A stretch of 64,000 bases of DNA. Origin: Nocardia harenae NBRC 108248 (GTDB lineage Bacteria; Actinomycetota; Actinomycetes; Mycobacteriales; Mycobacteriaceae). The stretch lies in the NCBI RefSeq assembly GCF_001612885.1, contig NZ_BDBH01000018.1:1-64000 (forward strand), in the 5' to 3' direction. Shown one piece after another: positions 1-7,600 of this stretch; position 1 is the stretch's first letter; every line of letters begins with the position of its first letter. A program made the position numbers and the translations under genes. Below the pieces are notes generated by a model. That model did not search any database and was not told where the DNA came from. It saw only the letters and a list, made by a program, of their open reading frames with translations.

Positions 1-378
1 ACCGCTCACCTCCGCCTGCTTTGCGGCCTCGTCCAACTTCGCGTTAGCGTTCGGGTCGGGCTTCCCCGCCGCGCCGACGAGCATGTCGCGGATGGCGTTG
101 AACACAGCCTTCGTGTCCACCGCATTCATCAGTACGTCGCTGCACTCCGCTGCGAACTCGGTAGCGGCGGCGAAGACTGTCTCGTGCTCGCGTAGCTGGT
201 CCTCACGTCCCTCTTTGCGGTCGAGCACCGTGTGCTCCTGCTTGGCCTTCCGTTTATCGCTCGCAAAGAGCGACCACGACCCGATGATGGGTCCGACGAG
301 ACCGGCTCCCAACAGGGCTCCCCACCCAAATCCGGGTTGGGTGAAGAAGTCAGACACGAGGCTCATGCCGGGGAGCAT
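1..378 (-). CDS. Partial hypothetical protein with one membrane segment
   Basis: An open frame on the minus strand starts at ATG 378 (alternative ATG 366) and runs off the left edge without a stop; 126 codons are visible. The N-terminus reads MLPGMSLVSDFFTQPG and is followed by one hydrophobic glycine-rich segment at about residues 18-39. A charged, probably helical cytoplasmic region rich in Lys, Glu and Arg follows (for example KRKAKQEHTVLDRKEGRED). It looks like a small membrane-anchored protein with a coiled-coil-like tail. I do not recognise the family. Base composition is lower in GC than the genes to the right, as for its divergent neighbour at 516. The coding call rests on the uninterrupted frame and its plausible protein-like composition. 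Confidence 0.55.
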   Translation of the reverse strand, partial: MLPGMSLVSDFFTQPGFGWGALLGAGLVGPIIGSWSLFASDKRKAKQEHTVLDRKEGREDQLREHETVFAAATEFAAECSDVLMNAVDTKAVFNAIRDMLVGAAGKPDPNANAKLDEAAKQAEVSG

Positions 379-515
379 AGAGGCTGTCTCCGACAGGTTC
401 GGCACTCTGCACCGACAACAGATGCACCCAGCACCCTTGGACGGCTTGCCTGACATCGCCTCGTAGTTGGCCGCTTCATCTCACTTGCCGCGTCGGGCGA
501 CGTTAATGTGGCCAG

Positions 516-1235
516 GTGCCATCAGTCGACGGTTCGGACACCAACCTCCGGCCATGCCCTCTCGTGTTGACACATGACCGCGTATTCGAGTGTCACTTTC
601 AGCTTCATCAGATGATCGCCGCCTATCATCACCCTGCTCCGTTTAGATACTCAGCCAACGCCTTTCTCGCGAGTTCGAAATCTGTGATTGAGATGGTGCG
701 GCTCGACATGGAGAAGGAAGGCGAGAATGCTTGGCGTAACGAGCGCGTAGGTCGAGTACTGGCCGATGACCTATTCACCCAATTCAACCTCGCCCGCAAT
801 TTTGTGATCCATCGGGGAAGTCTGATTCGGTCCAGCCAGGTTGAAGTCGGGCTCTTTAGTAACCGGCGTCTAAAGCTCGCACTCAGCACCGAACTCAAGA
901 CTGACGAGCCCAGTCACGTTCTGATCGACCGCGTCGCGAACAGCGATTCCGCTTCGATGTTTATCCATCCCGACCGCCCATTTATCGGGGAACAGCTAGG
1001 AGTTCGGCGTGTGTATCGCGAGCCTCAGTTGAGTACCGAACATGATGTTTTGACCGCCACCGACATGATTCTGAGCCAGCTGTGCAATCTAGTCGATGAC
1101 TGTCATGCGCGCCTTGGGGTGCCCTCCGACGATGGCGCACACAACTGCTGTACGGCGCATGACCTCGAACAGCACGCAACGCTGCTGGAAACGGACATAG
1201 ATCCGTCACTCGTGGAGCAATGGGGCTGGGACTGA
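516..1235 (+). CDS. Hypothetical protein with a HEPN-like RNxxxH motif
   Basis: A 239-residue protein of no family I can name with certainty. The centre contains LARNFVIHRGS (about residues 92-102). This matches the R-(N/D/H)-x3-H signature of HEPN domains, which are all-helical folds found in many RNases, toxins and defence proteins. The stretch from MIAAYHHPAPFRY (residue 33) through the motif looks helical, as HEPN requires. The first 32 residues may be an over-extension, and ATG 612 is a plausible alternative start. GC content is visibly lower than in the core genes, and codon choice includes rarer A/T-ending codons, which points to an acquired gene. It is divergent from the membrane protein at the left edge. 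Nuclease activity is inference only. Confidence 0.6.
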   Translation: MPSVDGSDTNLRPCPLVLTHDRVFECHFQLHQMIAAYHHPAPFRYSANAFLASSKSVIEMVRLDMEKEGENAWRNERVGRVLADDLFTQFNLARNFVIHRGSLIRSSQVEVGLFSNRRLKLALSTELKTDEPSHVLIDRVANSDSASMFIHPDRPFIGEQLGVRRVYREPQLSTEHDVLTATDMILSQLCNLVDDCHARLGVPSDDGAHNCCTAHDLEQHATLLETDIDPSLVEQWGWD

Positions 1236-1247
1236 GCCAGACTCCAG

Positions 1248-1700
1248 TTACGCCATGAGCTTGGCCGCGACGGTTGCGCCGAGTTCCCAGCACGCTTCGA
1301 GGTCGTCCTTGGACGGCTTGCCCGACACCACCACGTACTCGGCCGACTTCACCCACCCCAGCCCGGTCGTGATCGAGGTGATGCCCTTCTCCGCGCCCTC
1401 TGTGCCCTCGTTGCCGTGGAAGTACGCCCCGAACGGCCGCCCTCGGGTCGAATCGAGGCAGGGGTAGTAAATGACATCCAGCCCGTGTTTCAGGCCGCCG
1501 CTCATGTACCCGAGGTTGGCCGGGGTGCCGAGCACGTACCCGTCGGCCTCCAGCACGTCGCTCGGCGACAGCGACAAAGCGGCCCGGCGCACGACCTCCA
1601 CGCCTTCGATCTCCGGGTCGGTCGCGCCGGACACCACGGCCTCGAACATCGCCTGACAGTGCGGCGACGGCGTGTGGTGGACGATCAGAAGCCGTTTCAC
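1248..1700 (-). CDS. Flavodoxin-like NAD(P)H-dependent FMN reductase family protein
   Basis: A 150-residue protein of the flavodoxin/NADPH-dependent FMN reductase fold, comparable to M. tuberculosis Rv2771c. The N-terminal beta strand and phosphate loop read KRLLIVHHTPSPHCQAMFEA. The second FMN-contact loop is GTPANLGYMSGGLKHGLD. The stretch YYPCLDSTRGRPFGAYFHGN and a C-terminal helix complete the fold, and the length is normal for the family. It starts at GTG 1700. Upstream lies a truncated paralogue (1697-1963) that aligns with its first half, with about 80 % nucleotide identity by eye. This gene may therefore replace the broken copy, or may belong to the accessory DNA on the left. The substrate is unknown; a redox role is a family expectation. 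Confidence 0.85.
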   Translation of the reverse strand: MKRLLIVHHTPSPHCQAMFEAVVSGATDPEIEGVEVVRRAALSLSPSDVLEADGYVLGTPANLGYMSGGLKHGLDVIYYPCLDSTRGRPFGAYFHGNEGTEGAEKGITSITTGLGWVKSAEYVVVSGKPSKDDLEACWELGATVAAKLMA

Positions 1701-1963
1701 GCCGCCGACCTCGCAGTACTCGTAATAGACGGGTAAGTAGACAAATTATGTTTGAGGGCGCCGCTCATGTAGCCGAGGTTGGCGGGGGTGCCGAGGAGGT
1801 AGCCGTCGGCCTCGAGGACGTCGATGGGCGCGACCGTGAGCGCGGGGCGGCGGACCACCTCGACGCCCTCGATCTCGGGATCGGTGGCCCCGCGCAGCAC
1901 CGCCTCGAACATCTCGTGCGTGTGCGGGGATGGGGTGTGGTGCACGATCAGCAGGCGGGCCAC
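1697..1963 (-). pseudogene. Truncated flavodoxin-like paralogue
   Basis: From GTG 1963 the frame encodes ARLLIVHHTPSPHTHEMFEA and continues through GTPANLGYMSGALKH, the two FMN-contact loops of the flavodoxin-like family. It then loses clear homology and stops after 88 codons instead of about 150. The last 45 bases of the frame are AT-rich, unlike the rest. The stop overlaps the start of the intact paralogue. It sits 4 bp behind the membrane-protein gene and dapB, the position of Rv2771c in M. tuberculosis, so this is likely the resident gene and its 3' half was lost or replaced. The residual peptide lacks half the fold and is unlikely to work. Confidence 0.65.
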
Positions 1964-1967
1964 GGGC

Positions 1968-2444
1968 TCACCGATCCAGGCGTTCCAGGGCGACGGCGCG
2001 GCGCATGACCTCGCGGGCGCGGGAGCGGTCCCCGGCGAGGTCGTAGGCACGGGCCAGGCGGTAGGAGGAGCGCCAGTTGTCGGGGTCGGCTTCCCATTCG
2101 GTCTTGACCTCGGCGAAGAGCGCGTCGGCCGCGGCGGTCTCGACGCGGCCGGAGGGGCGGCGGGGCAGGTCGGCGGTGTCGAGTTCGCGGCCCTCGGCGT
2201 GCATGCGGCGGGCCAGGTGCTGGTGGGCCAGGGCGGCGCGCAGGGTGGCGACCACGATCCAGACGCCGATGATCGGCAGGATCAGCACCCCGGCGCCGAT
2301 CGCGACGGCCGCCGCCTCGCCGGAGGTGAGCAGCTCGAGCGCGATCCGGCCGAGCAGCAGGAAGTAGAAGCCGAGCGCCAGCACCAGGGCGGCGATGAAG
2401 GCGACCCGCTTCAGCACCTCGCGGGCGGGGGCGGATTCGGTCAC
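1968..2444 (-). CDS. Conserved membrane protein, Rv2772c-like
   Basis: A 158-residue protein with two hydrophobic segments near the N-terminus (about residues 14-37 and 43-67) followed by a soluble tail. The tail ends in a helix-turn-helix repeat resembling a single TPR unit (WRSSYRLARAYDLAGDRSRA). Its GTG start overlaps the dapB stop by 4 bp, so it is translationally coupled to dapB. M. tuberculosis has a membrane protein of the same size directly behind dapB (Rv2772c), which supports orthology. Function is unknown. Both ends of the tail are presumably cytoplasmic. Confidence 0.85.
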   Translation of the reverse strand: MTESAPAREVLKRVAFIAALVLALGFYFLLLGRIALELLTSGEAAAVAIGAGVLILPIIGVWIVVATLRAALAHQHLARRMHAEGRELDTADLPRRPSGRVETAAADALFAEVKTEWEADPDNWRSSYRLARAYDLAGDRSRAREVMRRAVALERLDR

Positions 2445-3187
2445 AGGTCCAGCAGCGGGTCGAGCCCGACGGTGAGGCCGGGGCGGGCGGCGATACTCCG
2501 GACGCCGAGCAGCACGCCGGGGGCGAAGGAGTTGCGGTCGATGGAGTCGTGCCGGATGGTCAGGGTCTCGCCCTGGGTGCCGAAGAGCACCTCCTGGTGC
2601 GCGACCAGTCCGGCGAGCCGCACCGAGTGCACCCGCACCCCGTCGACGTCGGCGCCGCGCGCGCCCTCCAGCTCGGTGCTGGTGGCGTCGGGGCTGCGGC
2701 CGATCCCGGCCTTCGCCCGTGCCTCGGCGATCAGCCCGGCGGTGCGGTAGGCGGTGCCGGAGGGCGCGTCCGCCTTGTTCGGGTGGTGCAGCTCCACCAC
2801 CTCGACCGAGTCGAAGAAGCGCGCCGCCTGCTCGGCGAAGCGCATGGAGAGCACCGCGCCGATGGCGAAGTTGGGAGCGATGAGCACGCCGGTCGACGGG
2901 CTCTCCGCCAGCCAGCCGCGCACCTCGGCGAGCCTGCCGTCGTCGAAGCCGGTGGTGCCGACCACGGCGTGAATCCCGTTCTCGACCAGGAACTTCAGGT
3001 TGCCCATCACCACATCGGGGTGCGTGAAATCCACGACGACCTCGGTGTTCGCGTCGGGGAAGGCGGTTAGCGCGTCGTCCTTGTCGACGGTGGCGACCAG
3101 CTCCAGGTCGTCCGCCGCCCGCACCGCGGCGCAGATGGCCTGGCCGACCTTCCCCTGCGCACCGAGCACTCCGACCCGAATGGTCAC
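2441..3187 (-). CDS. dapB: 4-hydroxy-tetrahydrodipicolinate reductase
   Basis: A cytoplasmic enzyme that reduces 4-hydroxy-tetrahydrodipicolinate with NAD(P)H to tetrahydrodipicolinate, in the lysine/meso-diaminopimelate pathway that feeds peptidoglycan. The N-terminal Rossmann loop is GVLGAQGKVGQAICAAV. VVGTTGF and the family signature VELHHPNKADAPSGTA contain the catalytic His pair and Lys. The 248-residue length is normal. It leads a short operon with the Rv2772c-like membrane protein (4-bp overlap) and the flavodoxin-like gene, the same order as in mycobacteria. Confidence 0.97.
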   Translation of the reverse strand: MTIRVGVLGAQGKVGQAICAAVRAADDLELVATVDKDDALTAFPDANTEVVVDFTHPDVVMGNLKFLVENGIHAVVGTTGFDDGRLAEVRGWLAESPSTGVLIAPNFAIGAVLSMRFAEQAARFFDSVEVVELHHPNKADAPSGTAYRTAGLIAEARAKAGIGRSPDATSTELEGARGADVDGVRVHSVRLAGLVAHQEVLFGTQGETLTIRHDSIDRNSFAPGVLLGVRSIAARPGLTVGLDPLLDL

Positions 3188-3224
3188 CGCTTCTCCTCTC
3201 GTCCGAACGGGGGTGAGCCTAGCG

Positions 3225-4328
3225 TCAGAACACGATCACCTGGCGCAGTGCGTGCCCGGCGGCCAGCTCATCCATGGCGGTATTGATCTGCTCGAGCCCG
3301 ATCCGGGCGGAGACCAGCCGCTCCACCGGCAGCCTGCCCGCGCGCCACAGCCGCACGTACTCCGGGATGTCCCTGGACGGCACCGCGGAGCCCAGGTAGC
3401 TGCCGACGATGGAGCGGCCCTGCGCGACCAGCGCCAGCGGCGAGATGCTCGCGCGCGCGTCCGGGGCGGGCAGCCCGACGGTGACGGTGGTGCCGCCCGG
3501 CGCGGTGGCGGCCACGGCGGTCTCGAAGGCGCGGATATTGCCCGCGGCCTCCACCACCACCTCGGCCTGCACGCCCTGCTCGGCCACCTCGGCGGGGGTG
3601 AGCGCGGTGTTCGCGCCGAGTTCGCGGGCGAGCGCGAGTTTCTCCGGTACGGTGTCCACCGCGATCACCTCGCCGACTCCGAGCGAGACCGCGACCAGCA
3701 CCGCCGCCATCCCGACGCCGCCGAGCCCGACCACCATGATCCGGTCGCCCTTGGCGGGCGGCGCCGAGTTGAGCAGCGCGCCGCCGCCGGTCAGCACCGC
3801 GCAGCCGAGCACCGCGGCGACCTCGGGCGGCACGTCGTCGTCGACCGGGACCACCGAGCGGCGGTCCACCACGGCGTGCGTGGCGAAGGCGGAGACGCCG
3901 AGGTGGTGGTGCACCTCGGCGCCGTCGCGGCGCAGCCGGCGGCCCCCGTTGAGCAGCTCGCCCGCATTGTTGGCGGCGCTGCCGGGGATACACGGCGTGC
4001 GGCCCTCGCTGGCACAGCCGGCGCACTCGCCGCAGCGCGGCAGGAAGGTCATGACCACGCGCCGCCCGACGGCGATATCCGGCTCCGCGGGCCCGACGGC
4101 CTCGACCCGGCCGGCGGCCTCGTGCCCGAGCAGCATGGGCACCGGGCGCACCCGGTTGCCGTCGACGACGGAGAGATCCGAATGGCAGAGCCCCGCCGCC
4201 TCGATCCGGACCAGCAGCTCGCCCGGCCCCGGTTCGGCCAGCTCCAGCTCGGAGATGGTGAGCGGCGCCGAGTCGGCGAACGGGACGGGCGCGGCGATGC
4301 GCTCCAGGACAGCTCCACGGATCCTCAT
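3225..4328 (-). CDS. Zinc-dependent alcohol dehydrogenase family protein
   Basis: A 367-residue medium-chain dehydrogenase. Catalytic zinc ligands are visible in AAGLCHSDLS (Cys) and LLGHEAAGRV (His-Glu). A structural zinc site follows in RCGECAGCASEGRTPC (four Cys spaced x2, x2, x7). The Rossmann loop is VVGLGGVGMAAV, followed by an acidic residue (VIAVDT) that suggests NAD rather than NADP. The call starts at ATG 4328, just downstream of the divergently regulated MFS gene; the open frame continues further upstream but without homology. The stop of the MFS gene overlaps the start by 4 bp, so the two may be co-transcribed. The alcohol or aldehyde substrate cannot be told. Confidence 0.9.
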   Translation of the reverse strand: MRIRGAVLERIAAPVPFADSAPLTISELELAEPGPGELLVRIEAAGLCHSDLSVVDGNRVRPVPMLLGHEAAGRVEAVGPAEPDIAVGRRVVMTFLPRCGECAGCASEGRTPCIPGSAANNAGELLNGGRRLRRDGAEVHHHLGVSAFATHAVVDRRSVVPVDDDVPPEVAAVLGCAVLTGGGALLNSAPPAKGDRIMVVGLGGVGMAAVLVAVSLGVGEVIAVDTVPEKLALARELGANTALTPAEVAEQGVQAEVVVEAAGNIRAFETAVAATAPGGTTVTVGLPAPDARASISPLALVAQGRSIVGSYLGSAVPSRDIPEYVRLWRAGRLPVERLVSARIGLEQINTAMDELAAGHALRQVIVF

Positions 4329-5569
4329 GGCGCCGACGTTACTCCGCGCCGAGCCCGCATCACGGGCGCGACCGCGTCGTGGTCGGCCGCGCGGCGGCGC
4401 AGCCCCAGAGCGGCGGCGATCAGGCAGGCCACGGCAGCGGCCGAGACGAACCACGGGAAAACGGTGCTCAGACCCCAGACAGTGGCGGCCCACCCGGCGA
4501 GCACCGTCGGCAGCGCCATGGCGGTATAGGCGAGCAGGTAGTACGCCGACATGGTCTCGCCGCGCCTGTGCTGCGGCACCACATCCGACAGGTGCCGCAG
4601 CGACCCGCCGAAGCCGAGCCCGAAGGTGCCGCCGAGGAGCACCCCGGCCAGCAGCACCACGCCCCAGCTGTGCGTCGCCAGCGCCGGGATCAGCGCGAGC
4701 AGCGCGAAGGCCATGCCGATATCGCCCACCACGGCGGCCCGCCGCGCCGGGACGCGGGTGGCGACGAGCTGCACCAGCGCGGCGGCCAGCGCCGTCGCGG
4801 CCACCACCGCGCCGCCGAAGACCAGGTTGTGGATGCCGGTCTGGCGCGCGGCCAGCGACGGGTAGAGCGAGAGCAGCACACCGAGCACCGACCAGGCCGC
4901 CATCACGCCGATCGCGGAGAACCAGAAGTCGCCGCGAATCTCCGCGGGCACCGACGGCCTGGCGATCCGGATCCGCCCTGCCACCCGGGCCGCGTGCGGC
5001 TCGCGCAGCGCGATCACCCCGGCCGCGATGGCCAGGCAGACCACGCTGATCACCACGTACGGCGTGCGCAGCGGGTGCGGCGCGTACTGGGCGAGCAGCG
5101 CCGACCCGAGGACCGTCACCGCCATCCCGACATTGAACGCCACCCCGCTCAGCTGCCCGGAGCGCGCACCGCGGTGCGGCCGCAGGTCCAGCAACGCCGC
5201 CGCGCCCGCCACCACGGTGGCGCCGACCGCCATGCCGTGCAGCGCGCGGGCCAGCACCAGCATGGGCACCGAATCGGCGGCCACGAAGACCAGCAGCCCG
5301 GCGATCATCGTGCCGAAGGCGCCGAGCAGCACCGGCTTGCGGCCGAGCACGTCCGAGATCCGGCCGGTGACCAGCACCGCGGCCAGCGCCGCGACCGCGT
5401 ACACCGCGAAGATCACGGTGGTGGTGAGCGGCGACAGGTTCCACTCGGTCTCGTACAGCCCGTAGAGCGGCGCCGGTGCCCCGGAGACCCCGAGCGCGGC
5501 CCCGGTCGCGATCAGGACGAGCGGATAGGCCCAGCGCTGCGCTGCCGGCTGGGCGATGGTCGCGGTCAT
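4325..5569 (-). CDS. MFS transporter
   Basis: A 414-residue major facilitator with about twelve hydrophobic segments. The loop between the second and third segments, TGRISDVLGRKPVLLGAFG, carries the MFS motif A pattern (G-x3-D-x2-G-R-x-P/R). Start ATG 5569 (TATIAQPAAQRWAYP) puts the first membrane segment about 12 residues in. The frame is open 31 codons further upstream but that part reads through the operator region. It is divergent from an ArsR-type repressor, and two oppositely oriented copies of an 18-bp operator-like sequence lie between them, so induction by a substrate sensed by that repressor is likely. It is probably a drug or metabolite exporter. Confidence 0.9.
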   Translation of the reverse strand: MTATIAQPAAQRWAYPLVLIATGAALGVSGAPAPLYGLYETEWNLSPLTTTVIFAVYAVAALAAVLVTGRISDVLGRKPVLLGAFGTMIAGLLVFVAADSVPMLVLARALHGMAVGATVVAGAAALLDLRPHRGARSGQLSGVAFNVGMAVTVLGSALLAQYAPHPLRTPYVVISVVCLAIAAGVIALREPHAARVAGRIRIARPSVPAEIRGDFWFSAIGVMAAWSVLGVLLSLYPSLAARQTGIHNLVFGGAVVAATALAAALVQLVATRVPARRAAVVGDIGMAFALLALIPALATHSWGVVLLAGVLLGGTFGLGFGGSLRHLSDVVPQHRRGETMSAYYLLAYTAMALPTVLAGWAATVWGLSTVFPWFVSAAAVACLIAAALGLRRRAADHDAVAPVMRARRGVTSAP

Positions 5570-5587
5570 CGCGGCTCCATCCGATAG

Positions 5588-5645
5588 GTTTGATGATTGT
5601 CGAACCGCACTCGACCATACGGCGCGGGTACGATGGTCATCAAAC
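5588..5645. promoter_or_regulatory. Paired inverted operator-like sites in the MFS/ArsR divergent promoter
   Basis: Two 18-bp sequences in opposite orientation, at 5588-5605 and 5628-5645, agree at 14 of 18 positions (GTTCGACAATCATCAAAC and GTACGATGGTCATCAAAC when both are read toward TCATCAAAC). They flank the divergent starts of the MFS gene (5569) and the ArsR gene (5661). This is the usual layout for a repressor controlling itself and an adjacent exporter. The binding protein is inferred from adjacency. Confidence 0.55.
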
Positions 5646-5660
5646 CGAGTGAGGTAGATC

Positions 5661-5981
5661 ATGAGCGAAGCGAACGTCTCGGCGCCGGCGCCGGTGGCTC
5701 CGCTGGCCGCCGTGCTCGGCGCGCTGCAGGACCCGGTCCGGCTGGAGATGGTGCGGCGGCTGGCGAATGCCGGGGGGCCGGTGCGGTGCGCGGCGCTCTA
5801 CGACGCCATCAACAAGTCGACCGCCACCCACCACTTCAAGATCCTGCGCGAGGCGGGGGTGATCGAGCGGCTCACCGTCGAGGGGAACACCTGCCAGCGG
5901 CTGCGCCGAAGCGAGCTGGACGCCGCGCTGCCCGGGCTGCTGCCCGCCGTGGTCGAGGCGGCCAATCGCGCCCTCCGGTGA
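5661..5981 (+). CDS. ArsR-type winged-helix transcriptional regulator
   Basis: A 106-residue DNA-binding protein. The winged helix-turn-helix runs from ALQDPVRLEMVRRLANAG through NKSTATHHFKILREAGVIER (the recognition helix carries the conserved His-His-Phe of ArsR/DUF2087-like HTH proteins) to the wing GNTCQRLRRSELD. There is no CxC metal-binding motif, so a non-metal ligand is likely. It is divergent from an MFS transporter and probably represses both through the paired sites between them. Confidence 0.88.
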   Translation: MSEANVSAPAPVAPLAAVLGALQDPVRLEMVRRLANAGGPVRCAALYDAINKSTATHHFKILREAGVIERLTVEGNTCQRLRRSELDAALPGLLPAVVEAANRALR

Positions 5982-6179
5982 CACGGCCGGATCTCGACCT
6001 CGCCGAGCTCCTCGCCCACTGCCGCAGCGCCGACACCGCCGCCTCCCGCTGGACGCCCGAGCCCGACCGCCCGCTCTTCGCTGCCCGACGACGCGCGGGT
6101 TGCCGCGGTGGCGGCGCCCGCACACGGCATCGCCCACCGCACGGCGCGCGCGAGCACCGGCACGCGGCCCGGCGGATGA
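5978..6179 (+). pseudogene. Possible frameshifted small gene behind arsR
   Basis: A GTG overlapping the ArsR stop opens a frame reading TRPDLDLAELLAHCRSADTA, which looks like protein for about 33 codons and then turns arginine-rich. From about 6070 a different frame reads plausibly (LPDDARVAAVAAPAHGIAHR) to a TGA at 6177-6179. A single frameshift would join them into a peptide of about 67 residues. I recognise no family, and GC-rich DNA produces such readings by chance, so this is weak. Nothing else is seen between arsR and pepR. Confidence 0.2.
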
Positions 6180-6209
6180 GCACACGGGGCCTCGGCCCGG
6201 CCGAGAACC

Positions 6210-7589
6210 CTAGTTCTCCACCAACCTCCGCACCGCGACCGGCAGATCCCGGGTCCGGCGGTACGGCCCGGCGACCGCCGCCGCCATGGGCCGGGCGAGC
6301 AGGGTGCGGGCGACGGCGTCGACCTGCTCGGTCGTCACCGCGTCGATCCGCTGGAGCGTCTCGGAGACGCTGCGGTGGTTCCCGTAGTTGAGCTCGCTGC
6401 GCCCGATCCGGTTCATCCTGGACCCGGAATCCTCCAGCCCGAGCACCAGCCCGCCGCGCAGCGAGCCCTTGGCGCGGGCGCACTCGGCGTCGGTGATGCC
6501 GTTCGCCGCCACGTCCTCCAGGACGCCGCGGGCCAGCGCGGCGACGGTGCCGAGGTTCTCCGGCTGGCAGCCGAGCGCGACCGAGAAGGCGCCGGTGTCG
6601 GCGAAGGTGTCGACCCCGGAATACACCGAGTAGGCGAGCCCGCGCTCCTCCCGGATGGCCTGGAAGAGCCGCGAGCTGAGCCCCCCGCCGACCACGGTGT
6701 TGAGTACCGAGAGCGGCCAGCGCTTGTCCCCCTCGTGCCTGCCGTAGGCGCGCACGCCGAAGGCCAGGTGCGACTGCTCGCTGTCCCGGTTGCTCCAGTG
6801 CAGGGTGGGGGCGGTGCGGGTGCGGAAGCGGCCCTCGCGGCGCGGGGCGGGCGCGGCGGCCGGGTCGAGCCGCCCGGCGAAGGCGCGGTGCACGAGCTCC
6901 ACGGTGTGCTCGTGCTCGACATTGCCCGCGACCGCGACGACCATCCGGTCCGGGCGGTAGCGGCGCTGGTGGAAGGAGCGCAGCTGGGTGGGGCGCATGG
7001 CCTCGATGGACTCCACCGAGCCGATGACCGGGCGGCCGATCGGGTGGTCGCCGAAGAGCGCGGTGAGGAAGGCATCGCCGACCAGGTCCTCCGGGTCGTC
7101 GTCGCGCATGGCGATCTCCTCGAGCACCACCTGCCGCTCCACTTCGACGTCGGCGCCCCGGCACAGCCCGTTCAGCACCACGTCGGCGACGAGCTCGACC
7201 GCGAGCGGCAGGTCCTCGTCGATGACGTGCGCGTAGTAGCAGGTCTGTTCCTTGGCGGTGAAGGCGTTGAGCTCGCCGCCGACGGCGTCCATGGACTGCG
7301 CGATATCCAGCGCGCTGCGCGTCGGGGTGGCTTTGAAGAGCAGGTGCTCCAGGAAGTGCGCGGCGCCGGCGACGCCGTGCCCCTCGTCCCTGGAGCCGAC
7401 GCCGACCCAGACGCCGACGGAGGCGGAGCGCACGCCGGGCACGTGCTCGGTGACGACGCGCAGCCCGCCGGGCAGCACGGTGCGGCGGACCCCGCCGTCC
7501 GAGCCGAGCTGCTCGGCGCCTGCGGTTCGGAGCGACGAACCCCCCTGCTCACCGCGGAGCAGAGGGGCCGTCGTGTTCTCGGTACTCAC
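6210..7589 (-). CDS. pepR: M16 family zinc metallopeptidase, PepR-like
   Basis: A 459-residue M16B-type peptidase. The inverted zinc motif HxxEH is visible as AAHFLEHLLFKAT, with a distal acidic ligand expected in the ALVELVADVVLNG region. The first 30 residues are a poorly conserved leader. The second half (LAYSVYSGVDTFADTGAF, a signature of the inactive C-terminal lobe) is complete. In M. tuberculosis the equivalent Rv2782c (pepR) follows the polynucleotide phosphorylase gene, as here with an 11-bp gap, so the two genes are probably co-transcribed. It is likely a cytoplasmic processing or degrading protease whose physiological substrate is unknown. Confidence 0.95.
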   Translation of the reverse strand: MSTENTTAPLLRGEQGGSSLRTAGAEQLGSDGGVRRTVLPGGLRVVTEHVPGVRSASVGVWVGVGSRDEGHGVAGAAHFLEHLLFKATPTRSALDIAQSMDAVGGELNAFTAKEQTCYYAHVIDEDLPLAVELVADVVLNGLCRGADVEVERQVVLEEIAMRDDDPEDLVGDAFLTALFGDHPIGRPVIGSVESIEAMRPTQLRSFHQRRYRPDRMVVAVAGNVEHEHTVELVHRAFAGRLDPAAAPAPRREGRFRTRTAPTLHWSNRDSEQSHLAFGVRAYGRHEGDKRWPLSVLNTVVGGGLSSRLFQAIREERGLAYSVYSGVDTFADTGAFSVALGCQPENLGTVAALARGVLEDVAANGITDAECARAKGSLRGGLVLGLEDSGSRMNRIGRSELNYGNHRSVSETLQRIDAVTTEQVDAVARTLLARPMAAAVAGPYRRTRDLPVAVRRLVEN

Positions 7590-7600
7590 AGATACCGTGT

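Noticed and set aside
3409..5587. Long open frames opposite the alcohol dehydrogenase and MFS genes (for example 546 codons)
   Set aside because: They are arginine/proline/serine-rich mirror frames of GC-rich coding DNA, lack homology, and run opposite genes with clear motifs.
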